Shown here: piece after piece, positions 9,708 to 18,099 of the stretch | Position numbering within the stretch: position 1 is the stretch's first letter | Layout of the letters: each line of letters starts with the position of its first letter | Source of the DNA: Chara braunii | Lineage: Eukaryota; Streptophyta; Charophyceae; Charales; Characeae | Length of the DNA stretch: 26,665 bases | NCBI GenBank assembly: GCA_003427395.1 | Contig: BFEA01000670.1 | Span: forward strand, 320,595-347,259 | Direction: 5' to 3' | Notes under the pieces: model-generated | The model's database searches: none | Told to the model about the DNA's origin: nothing | What the model saw: only the letters and a program-made list of their open reading frames with translations | Position numbers and translations under genes: made by a program

Positions 9708-9972
9708 AGAAAAGTTGCAAGTTGTCGTTGAAAAACTATGAGAGTCCCCTATTCATTGCCCATATTATCGACTTATACCATATGGCAGCCAATACCACAT
9801 TATTAATGACTAAGGTTCTACCAAAAATTGATGTATATTATTATATGTATCTTTCCACAATTCCAATTTCGATTGAGCCTGTTGCAAAATTGTTTCATTA
9901 TTATTTGTGGGTTTGCCAGTAGCTGATAATGATATGTCCATGACTCTGATTGGCTTGTGTAGAGGAAGCCAT

Positions 9973-10590
9973 CTAACTTGAGGCTGTTCTAAGGGTCTTA
10001 CTCCTTGGTAATATATCCACCCACCCTAGGGTTTTATTACCCCAATTGACCTTCATGTCAAACAAAAGGAAGAACTTATTCATAACTCTCCTAATTGCCT
10101 CAAGATTTTTCAGAGAGGCATCTACTATCAAGGAGAGATCATCCACAAATAGAGAACACAGAAGGATAATTTTTTTAGGGATGGATGAAATCTGGATGCG
10201 CTTGATAATTATGACAAAAAGAAAGGGTCTCAAATTAGCTGCCAAGGCTTACATAATGATGACAAAAAGAAAAGGGGCTATCGGATCTCCTTGTCTCATT
10301 GATCTCTGTAGTGTGATTGAAAGTGCTACATTATGATTCATCATGATGCTTGTTGTGACATTATGATGCAGAATTTCTACCCATCGTCTGAATTGTGGAC
10401 GAAAATTAAAGTTTTGCAGACATTTATCCAGAAAGAACCAATCTACATGGTTATAATTTTTTTCAAAGTCGATAAAGATAAAGGCTGCATTATTTTTAGA
10501 TTGACGAGAGAGTTTTATTAACTCATCAACTAAAAAAATATTATCATGAATATTCCTTCCTTTAATAATTCATGTTTGTGTGGGGTGGAT
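9973..10590 (-). pseudogene. LINE reverse transcriptase domain, broken
   Basis: On the minus strand the RT begins at IIKGRNIHDN, preceded by an in-frame TGA (10572-10570). Motif A reads FIDFEKNYN (10477-10451), where LINE RTs usually have FDxxKAFD-like residues, so the second acidic position is changed to Asn. Motif B reads RQGDPIAPF (near 10300-10273). A TAA at 10251-10249 follows it. The catalytic motif C is intact as FVDDLSLIVD (10149-10120), then a typical thumb helix follows. Its product would copy LINE RNA at nicked target DNA in the nucleus, but this copy cannot make it. Confidence 0.85.
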
Positions 10591-10593
10591 GGA

Positions 10594-10596
<3 letters not shown>

Positions 10597-10625
<29 letters not shown>
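10597..10625. repeat. A29 tract at the LINE 5' junction
   Basis: Twenty-nine consecutive A. LINE-derived sequence lies immediately on its left, read from the minus strand, and unrelated sequence on its right. It marks the point where the LINE copy is truncated. Confidence 0.95.
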
Positions 10626-10629
<4 letters not shown>

Positions 10630-11117
10630 GACTCAGAGTATTGAGAAGAAAATGGAGGAGAAGGAAGGAGAACAGGAGGAGATAACACAAGTGAAAACAA
10701 CCATGGAGGAAAATACCCAATACGCGCAAAAGAGGATAGAGTGGTGTTTGCTTTTCACCAACATCATGAGCACTGTAGGGGGCGTTTCAGGGGGAAAAAA
10801 ATAAAGGATTGAACACTTATAAAAATAAAAGTGAACATACAAAAAGTGTCACGCTGACATTTATTTTCTCTCAACATGTATTGTTTCAACTTTAAACCAC
10901 CAGTACCTACTTCATTTTTCGTACCCCCTGGGTTCGAATGAATTTGGACGGGAAGGGGAGGTCAGTCTATCGTGTTAACGGGCGGCCCAACCGGTATGGC
11001 TTTTTTTTTCTTTTTTTTGTATTGGGATTTTTTTTTTTACTGTCATGTAAAAGCTACTTGAATTGCAATTCTACAAATTTAATACAAAAGAAAGTGTTTT
11101 GCTGGAATTTTTTGCTT
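10626..11117. other. No gene recognised
   Basis: A purine-rich stretch (10630-10740) encodes a Glu/Lys-rich short frame that I do not call. T-runs lie at 11000-11037. At 10891-10907, TTTAAACCACCAGTACC closely matches the terminal repeat of the element that starts at 11118. Confidence 0.45.
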
Positions 11118-11323
11118 TTAAACCACTAGTACCTTTGACACGTGGAAAAATAGCGGGTCTCCTGTGGGCCTCCGACCTTTTTGGAGGCCGAAATGAAAGG
11201 ACGACGACCGATTAGATTTATCAATGGCAGCTGTCGTCGGGCCCTGCCTCCGAAACTTTAGGAGTTTGAGAAAACGTTCACTTTTTCCTATTTTTCCACG
11301 CGCCAAAGGTACTAGTGGTTTAA
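11118..11323. mobile_element. TTAA-bordered MITE (piggyBac-like candidate)
   Basis: The ends 11118-11153 and 11288-11323 are inverted repeats matching at 34 of 36 positions; the two differences lie in GACACG versus GGCGCG. Both ends carry TTAA immediately outside ACCACTAGTACC, the arrangement left by TTAA-specific transposases such as piggyBac. TTAA is its own complement, so it could also be the terminal bases of the repeat. The 206-bp unit is non-coding and has a small internal hairpin (GGCCTCC/GGAGGCC, 11167-11189). High arm identity suggests fairly recent activity. Confidence 0.8.
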
Positions 11324-11692
11324 CTTTTTTGGATGTGGCACTGGTGCTGCTGTGGACTGCAAGAGGTCCTACATTAGGAAGGCAGCCGGGTGTGTGACCG
11401 GACACAAAATTTGTGCCTGGGGGCACAAAAAAAACAGCCAATTTTTTTTCTTAATTTGGGATCATAGTGCCGATCTATTTGTTGGGGCAAGACGCATTGG
11501 GAGGCGGACCTAGTGTCCCATCTTGACATTGGGGCTCGTTAGACACTCCTCAGGCCTTCCTCGGGGCCCAAGGAAATTTTCTTTTCGTCGCCAGAGGAAG
11601 TTCCCGCGGTCGTTCCATTGATCCTCGGAATGGTTCTCCGAGGACGATTGCTCGGGGGCTCCCGCGACTAGTTTCAGATATCGACAAGCGGA

Positions 11693-11711
11693 GGGGGGGG
11701 GGGGGGGGGGG
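11693..11711 (+). repeat. G19 homopolymer
   Basis: Nineteen consecutive G, preceded by GCGGA. It can form G-quadruplexes and is also a place where assemblies miscount length. Confidence 0.9.
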
Positions 11712-11835
11712 CGACGGTGGTCCAACGGGTTGTGTCCGTGCCGACGTCGTTGGTCCAGTTCGGGTGGGTGTCGCAAAATCAAAAGTCGGCTGCCTTCAGA
11801 AAAATGAGGGCGTTGGAAAAGGCGCACAGTCCTAG

Positions 11836-11857
11836 ATTCGAATTTCGAAATTCGAAT
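11836..11857. repeat. 22-bp perfect palindrome
   Basis: The palindrome is centred in TTCGAATTTCGAAATTCGAA and extends one base pair on each side. It includes repeated TTCGAA words. A binding site or chance AT-rich symmetry are both possible. Confidence 0.9.
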
Positions 11858-13792
11858 TTTGGCATGCGAGTGAAGGAGCGTCGTGGGCGTCCGAAATAGC
11901 TGACGGCAGCAACGTTCCTCCGCTGAAGCGTTTGGGTACGGAGTGGCGGCTGCGTGTTGGCGGGCACGACGAACGTACATGTAGACATCTGAAGCAGCAG
12001 ACACGCCGTCACACGATCGCCGTCGTTGTCGTCTTGCTAGGCGCACCTTCGTCATCGACGTTTACACCGTGTACTCCGGTCGTCACTCGCAGCATCGTTG
12101 TACTATGCCCCGACGGTGGTGGAGTGTTGTGTAGTTCGTGACGTCCATATAGACATAAGCAATATCGACGATGGACATGAACGGGGATCCAGACCGTGAC
12201 GTGCTGACCACGACGGAGAGGACGACGGTGACAGCGGTCGTGAACGTCATCCTTTTCCGCTGTCAGATGGAGAGGAGCGATGGAAGAATGAGAGCAACGG
12301 TTCGCGCACACGGTGGAAGAAGACGCTGCAGTCCTTGAATGTGGAGGGCTTCAACAATGCTACCATTTGCAACGTTGTGCTGCAGGTGTGTTACCCCATG
12401 GGGTGCAGAGTTTTTCCCAGAGCGACGCCCAGGTGGTGGATGAAGCGAAAACAAGGGGGACGTGGGAGGATCTCTTGGAGGAGTTCGCTGTACGACTGCT
12501 GATACACGCTGTCGCGGTGTGAGGAAACCCGGGGAGGGGTTGCCCACTATTCGCTGAAGCCACGGGCAACAATGCCTGTCACTCGCCGCGCCCGCTTCCG
12601 AGGTCCTCAGCGACCAGCAGGGTATTGGGGTTTGCGTTGCCTATCACATTCCCGTTAGTAAAAACACTTTCCTGCACACGTAGGCAATTCAAAAGAAATT
12701 ATAATAATAATAAATAAAAATGTAATACACTGATCTAGCATGTGAATTTGGAGATTAGGGTTCGGATAAGCACAGTCCACTCCGTCACGCTATAAGTCTT
12801 AGAGAGAGTAAACCAGGTGCAGAGTGTGAACCAGCCTCAACCAGGCGCAACGTCTAGCTGCTGTTTGGATCGTTTTAAGTGGGGAGCATACCCCACAACT
12901 CTTCAACCTCACTCCGTGTGCGGCGCCATCCTGCTAAAGAGGCCCGGGTTCGAAGTCACACGGGTGTGACTGTGACTACATAGGATGCACAAAAGGTACA
13001 CTGTGACGCTGACCCTAGTTATGACTGTGACAGCGATTGTCCTCTCGTTTAACACAATAAACATTCCTAGCATGCAGCTGAGGGAATTATCATGGTCATG
13101 GTTGCCGGTCGCAGGCGGCTGCAGGACTGAAACGACATGCCATAGCTAGATCTAAGCCTGTTGGTTTTGGTTGGGACTGTATAGGCGACAACAACAGCAT
13201 GTAGAATTGACACTAACTTTAATGTCAATTCTGACTGTAGCTTGGTCACGACACGTGGCGGATTATCACAGACTTATGACATGTGGTAGATCCGGGCGCA
13301 GTGAGGACAAGCAAGGGCTAGCACATAAAGACGAGGAGCGTAGAGCCCTACCAGTTCCGCAATAGCTGCAATGCTGGAAAAAACTCGAGTACAATGAAAA
13401 CTGTTGGCAGAGTTGATTTCACTTGAGTGAAGATAGGACGTGATTAGAGTTCGTTGTGAGCAAATTATAGGATTGTCTGGCTCTCTGGCTCTTACTAAAA
13501 AAAGTATGCAACAACAAAAGCTCACTTGATGATCAATATTATTTCCTTAACTAGGCTCCCTCAGCAAACCCTTATCTCACTGACCGAAGTTCTGTCCCTG
13601 AAAACCGCTTAGCCAGGACAACAGAAAAATTCCCATGAGAAATGAAAGTTGAAAAAACATTCCATAAAAAAAAAATCCCTCATATTTATAAATTATCATT
13701 CCAATGTTTGTCCAATTCGAAAATTTACAATTTAATTTGATAAGTTCTCATTTTATTATGAGCTTTCCCTTCCAACTACATCTATTTGTTCA

Positions 13793-13967
13793 AGATGGAA
13801 TGAAAGTCTAGACGAGTTTATGAAATGTTTTAATTAGAATTTCATTCTATTACAACAAATATCGTCTAATTTAGATTGGATTAACCTATTTATGAATGGA
13901 AATCCTTACTTAGAATGACAGTCCAATTAAAATATTTCATGAACTCATCCATACTTTCATTCCATCT
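13793..13967. repeat. Large imperfect hairpin, 57-bp arms
   Basis: The arms 13793-13849 and 13911-13967 are inverted copies with about 8 mismatches in 57 positions. The arms begin AGATGGAATGAAAGT, and the 61-bp centre is AT-rich. GGAATGA/TCATTCC words recur through the surrounding 13640-14110, which suggests a larger AT-rich foldback or MITE whose outer ends have decayed. It is non-coding. Confidence 0.75.
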
Positions 13968-14447
13968 CTAGCATGCAGTTCAAATAAGAAGGGATATCCC
14001 ATTCTTAGAAGGAAAGTTTTCAAGTAAGACGAAAAATTTTAAAATTGGAATGACATTTTTAAAGATGGAATGAAAATTTGAAATTTAGAATGTAATTTTA
14101 CTGTAGAATGATTATTTAATTCTAGAAAATTTTTCTATTGGAGAATTCGTTCCCCGCAATGAGATTGCGTTATGTCCAAACGTTGCTCAAATGAAGATTG
14201 CAACGGTCACTCTGTTCGGTTCAAAGTCCCCCTTAAGGAACTGCTGTCTGATCTTCGATTAATGGTCTCTTTAAGAGATAATGAGCATTATTGTGCCTGC
14301 ATGCAGAAAAGTTGTGCGGAATTCGGTTTGTATTTTGAATAGATGATTAGAAATACTTTTCACAGACCGAGGTCGTGCGCTCGTTGGAAACCCCTATTCC
14401 CGCTCACACGCACACCCTTTCTCACTCGCCCACTCCCACTCGATCCA

Positions 14448-14451
<4 letters not shown>
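13968..14451. other. No gene recognised; AT-rich spacer
   Basis: AT-rich sequence with further GGAATGA-type words to about 14110, then mixed composition to the TC microsatellite. Confidence 0.5.

Positions 14452-14536
<85 letters not shown>
14452..14536. repeat. (TC)n microsatellite
   Basis: About 42 TC units end 31 bp before the left LTR of the large retrotransposon. Confidence 0.97.
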
Positions 14537-14539
<3 letters not shown>

Positions 14540-14567
14540 ACCCGCCGATAAGGTGGGCTAGCGCGGG

Positions 14568-16076
14568 TGATGCATGCCCAATAAGACAATGCGTAGGGAA
14601 CCAAGGATCCGCAATGTGATGAAAAGGACTGGAATGGATAATGCAAGGTCAGCGTAGCATCAACAAGCAATGTACATTCCGAATACATACAAGATGGCAC
14701 AAAGTGGCGCAGTGGAAGACTTAAAAGAGAAGATCTGATCTGATTTGGACTGACCCGACATCCATCATACATCACACATGTGATAAGGGAGGAGAGACCA
14801 CAATCACGGAAGAAAGGTCCCTCCTTCGTACACATACATGGGGAGATACCATGGATGAGAGATGGGGGAAAGGGACAAGATGAAGGAGAAGGAGGCGAGG
14901 GAGTAGACCAAGATCGCAATAGCGAAGTCCGAAAAATAGTCCTTTGCGGAGTGTCCAATCAATGTCTGTCCCAGAATGTCAAATAAGATCCTGGGCAATG
15001 TGCCCAACGTAACCTCTGCCTGTATCCCCTACCGATGATCTCTCTCACTCTCATAGATGAAGAAAAAGGTAAGAAAGAGGAAGAAGAAGGAGAAAGGAGA
15101 GAGAGAGATGGAGGAGGAGGAAGAAGAAGATGACGTTCTCCTTGCTATCTCACCTGCAGGTAGCTGTCACCGTACTGACTGTGGTCGTCGCTATGTGCAG
15201 GTACCTTGATGGGTCCCAGCTATGGCGCCAGGTAAGTTCGTCGCTCGCAGGTAAGGCCTCCACCTCTCTCCACTACCTACTCCGCCACTCCCTACTTCGT
15301 AACTTAGCGTAGAATAACGTTGCTTCAACCAACTGCGTGTCGCTCCAGAAGTGAGCTACTCGAACTGTCCCTGCCCAGCCGCTGCCCAACTATTTGTAGT
15401 GCTGGGCCGACTGGGCCTACCTAATGCTGCCCTCAGAAAACGGCCCAGCTGGTTTGGGTCCCTACCAGACGTCCAGACCGCGCTGCTGATGCAGCAAGGC
15501 GCAAAAATGCGCCTGGCCTAAAAACGGCCCGATACCTGTGCACCTAACCCAAGGCGTTGCCTTGGGACCTGCAGGACCGAAATGACGCCTGTTTGGCGCC
15601 AAAATGCGCCTGGCCTTGTTTCGGGCCTGCCTCTGGTGTACCCAGTCCCAAGGTCCGGCCTTGGGGCTGCAAGTCCGAAACGACACCTGATAGACAAGGT
15701 AAGACAACACACACACACAGAAAGGTAAGTAAACTAAACCTATTCTAACTAGTGTGCTACCTAGGGCCTGAAGGGCCGCCGTGGGCCTCCNNNNNNNNNN
15801 NNNNNNNNNNNNNNNNNNNNNNNNNNNNNNNNNNNNNNNNNNNNNNNNNNNNNNNNNNNNNNNNNNNNNNNNNNNNNNNNNNNNNNNNNNCACAGAAAGG
15901 TAAGTAAACTAAACCTATTCTAACTAGTGTGCTACCTAGGGCCTGAAGGGCCGCCGTGGGCCTCCAGGGCGCGTGCTGTATGGTACTCGGCCTGGGGGCC
16001 CCTCAACAACCATCGGGCCCCTCAACAACCATCGGGCCCCTCAAATGGGGCCCGTGTGCAGGCGCAGTATGCAACA
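14568..16076 (-). repeat. 3' LTR (left copy), with assembly gap
   Basis: It matches 22592-23903 along its length. In element orientation it starts TGTTGCAT and ends GCATGCATCA. It is longer than its partner because it contains 100 N plus a 75-bp sequence present on both sides of the N run, and a 19-bp tandem duplication (16003-16021, 16022-16040) that is single in the right LTR. Subtracting these gives about 1315 bp against 1312. Two related ~96-bp GC-rich units begin near 15511 and 15607. The U3/R/U5 borders cannot be placed by eye, since no clear TATA box is visible. Confidence 0.95.
15791..15890. other. Assembly gap (100 N), probably spurious
   Basis: Exactly 100 N. The 75 bases before it (15716-15790) are identical to the 75 after it (15891-15965). 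The right LTR has this 75-bp sequence once, with no interruption. The likely cause is two contig ends that overlap but were not merged. Confidence 0.9.
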
Positions 16077-16089
16077 CCCCCCCCTCCTT
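16077..16089 (-). promoter_or_regulatory. Polypurine tract (PPT)
   Basis: On the minus strand AAGGAGGGGGGGG lies directly against the 3' LTR start (TGTTGC). This is the expected position for the RNase H-resistant primer of plus-strand DNA synthesis. The TAA that closes the last pol reading frame (16090-16088) overlaps its first two bases. Confidence 0.9.
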
Positions 16090-16179
16090 ATGAAGTCAAG
16101 CCGGGTCGAGGGGGAAGTTGACGATCTGAAGGTGGAACTTGGAGGCGGGTGCGGCGTGGAGCCGAATATGCCGGTTTGC

Positions 16180-16350
16180 CTTGCAACTTGCGGTCGTAGC
16201 GTGCGAGGACGTCCGGAGCTGTTGCTTGAAGTTCCGCACGGGTCAACCATCTATCAACTCTATGGGTGCAATATGCAAAATGGAGCAAGAATTCAGTCGC
16301 CTGTTGCTGTAACGTCGTTGGGATATGATGTCACCAACCTCTTGGAAACC
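16180..16350 (-). pseudogene. Chromodomain-like tail of integrase, frameshifted
   Basis: After the integrase core, minus-strand sequence reads VGDIISQRRYSNRRL, then a frame change near 16300, then LLHFAYCTHRVDRWL and ELQATAPDVLARY. The pattern of V..I..RR, an FLxxF strand, a Trp and a final Leu/Pro/Tyr helix is that of the divergent chromodomains at the C-terminus of chromovirus integrases, which steer integration toward particular chromatin marks. It lacks the classic aromatic cage in readable form, so I call it chromodomain-like. Confidence 0.6.
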
Positions 16351-17640
16351 GTCCATCGAGGGTGGGTCTTGCGATCGTCGTCCGGGAAAGTCATCAAGTT
16401 CCGTTGGCGTGTAGAGAGCCAACTTGAAACAGTGAAAGACCGGGTTGACAGGCAAGTGGGCGGGCACCTGAATGATAAATGAAGGTCCTTCGGGTGCATC
16501 CCCAGCGGGTGCCACGATCGGCCAGGGCCCCATCCATTTCGGAAGGAGCTTGCGAGAGATATCTTGTTCGAGGCTGAATTCCGCAGCGGAAACCCATACG
16601 AGGTCGCCGTCGCGGAATGGACAAGGAAGACGCTGGCGGTTGGCCTGTTGGCGCATGCGTTGCTGCGTCTTTGACATCTGGTCGCGTGCCTTGACAAGAA
16701 GTTCTTGCATCCGACGAATGAAGAGAAGGTGGTCGTCACTCTCAGCCGCCCGTGTGATGATTGTGTCCAATGGAGAATTGACCGGCGAGCCATGCTCGAA
16801 CTCAAAGGGCGACATCCCGATAGCCGGATGGATGGACGAGTTGTATGCCAACTCGATATCCGGCAGCCACTCGACCCAATCCTTTTGGTCGGGATGGATG
16901 AGAGTGCGAAGAAGGACCTGTGCGGTCTGATGTGCCCTCTCCGTTTGGTCATCAGTTTGGGGGTGGTGAGCCGAACTTGGCTTGAGGGATGAGGCCCATC
17001 GTTTGATGAGCGCCAACCAAAAATCGGACATGAACCGAGTGTTGCGGTCATAGACGATCTCCTTGGGGTAACCCTTGGTTCGAATCCAACCGGCGTAGAG
17101 AACCTCGGCCAACTCCGGTGCCTTGGCGTGATAGCGGCAAGGCAAAACATGGCAAACTTGGTGAGTCGGTCAACCACCGTGAGAATCCCATCCACGCCTG
17201 TCTTGTGCTTGGGGAACGGCCCGGTAATGTCCATGGCAATTGCTCCCTTCGACGCAAGGGGACCGGTAATGGTCGCAATTCGCCGTACGGACGATGATTG
17301 CGGGATTTGCAGCGTTGGCAAACCTCGCATGACTCGCAATAGTGTGTGACGTCGTCGAGAAGATCGGGCCACCAAAAGCGCTCGCGGAGTCGGCCAATCG
17401 TGCGATTGACTCCAAAGTGTCAGGTGGCGAGGGCGTTGTGAAACTCGCCAAGAAGCCTCGTGCGCAAGTGTGAATCTTGCGCCACACAAAGTAGATCCTT
17501 CCCCCGCGAGTGAACGAGCAAGTATCCCTTTTGGATCCCATAGTGCGAAGGCGCCGGATCGGGAGAGAAACAATTTGCGTACTTGTCTCAAAATTCGGAG
17601 TCGGCTTGATAGCCGCGGATGAAACTGTCCCGCAAGTCAT
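16243..17640 (-). pseudogene. Integrase, broken by stops and frameshifts
   Basis: The N-terminal zinc-binding region shows EFH, then HFGVNRTIGRL, and the cysteine pair in SCEVCQRC, with an in-frame TGA (17422-17420) between the two His. The catalytic core follows: first Asp in IAMDITGPFP, second Asp in VYDRNTRFMS, and Glu in TDDQTERAHQT, where the usual Gly of TDGQTE is Asp. Frame changes occur near 17258 and 17148, and another TGA lies at 17590-17588. The C-terminal region includes WMGPWPIV and FHCFKLALYTP, a degraded form of the usual xVSxLK motif. Integrase normally joins the cDNA to host DNA; this copy cannot. Confidence 0.92.
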
Positions 17641-17679
17641 CCGCTATCTCGAAGGTCGAGTAGACGACGGTGAAGTGAT

Positions 17680-18042
17680 CCGGACGCCGTAAAAGAGCAT
17701 CCGTGAAACGGTTTGACTTCCCCGGAATATGATCGGGAAAGAAGTCGAACTGGTCGATGAACGTCATCCAACGGGCGATCGTGCTGTTGACGGTGTCTTG
17801 GGTCTTGTAAAAGACCAACGGATTGTTGTCCGTTACCCATCGGAATTGGCATCGACCAAGGAGGAAGTGCCGCCACCGCTTGAGTGCGTGGACAAAGGCG
17901 ACAAGTTCCTTCTTGCGTGCATCATTGATTGAATGCATGACCGACACTTTTTGCTGAAGTATTCGACCGGGTGCCAGTCCACGCCATCATGTTGTTCGAG
18001 GACGGCACCAATGCCATAGCCGGACGCATCCGTAGTGACGCG
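17680..18042 (-). pseudogene. RNase H domain, frameshifted
   Basis: The first catalytic Asp lies in TTDASGYGIGAVL and is followed by HPVEYFSKK. A one-base frame change near 17945 moves the rest into another frame, where the Glu of KKELVAFVHALKRWRHFL, the Asp of VTDNNPLVF and the Asp of RFTDALLRRP are found. All four expected acidic positions survive. RNase H removes the RNA strand during reverse transcription. The order RT-RNase H-integrase is diagnostic of Ty3/gypsy. Confidence 0.9.
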
Positions 18043-18099
18043 CGTTGGCAATAGCAGGTCGTATATTCGCAAGACTTCCGCTGATAGCAATGTGGCCTT

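Larger units (their letters stand above)
7640..10596 (-). mobile_element. 5'-truncated, degenerate LINE (non-LTR retrotransposon)
   Basis: Minus-strand translation gives, in order, reverse transcriptase motifs (10590-9970), connecting sequence (9970-9081), a zf-RVT-like region with ETIEHIF followed by the Trp-rich stretch AVWLWRWWDRIWN (about 8251-8177), and a C-terminal tail (8038-7640). This is the layout of plant LINE ORF2 proteins. Endonuclease and ORF1 are missing: the element begins abruptly at an A29/T29 tract. Many stops and frame changes show it is dead. A separate poly-A-tailed insertion sits inside at 8782-8929. The 3' end may extend to about 7490, but I see no poly(A) tail there. 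Confidence 0.85.
11324..13792. other. No gene recognised
   Basis: GC-rich sequence to about 12650 gives many overlapping open frames on both strands. This is expected from composition, and none shows a domain. From 12700 it becomes AT-richer. GTGAC/GTCAC words are frequent at 12950-13040, including a small palindrome AGTCACACGGGTGTGACT at 12953-12970. AGAATTGACA (13203-13212) pairs with TGTCAATTCT (13223-13232). Confidence 0.45.

Noticed and set aside
11510-12311. Several 80-180-codon frames on both strands
   Set aside because: Multiple overlapping frames in GC-rich DNA with few stop codons. No one frame has family motifs or clearly better composition than the others.
12920-12985. tRNA-like box B (GGGTTCGAAGTC) near 12947
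   Set aside because: No box A at the right distance and no cloverleaf can be drawn; the palindrome AGTCACAC/GTGTGACT overlaps it.
14422-14958. 178-codon minus-strand frame ending in a long Arg-Glu run
   Set aside because: It begins inside the LTR and runs through the TC microsatellite. The partner LTR carries a related frame only because the two are copies.
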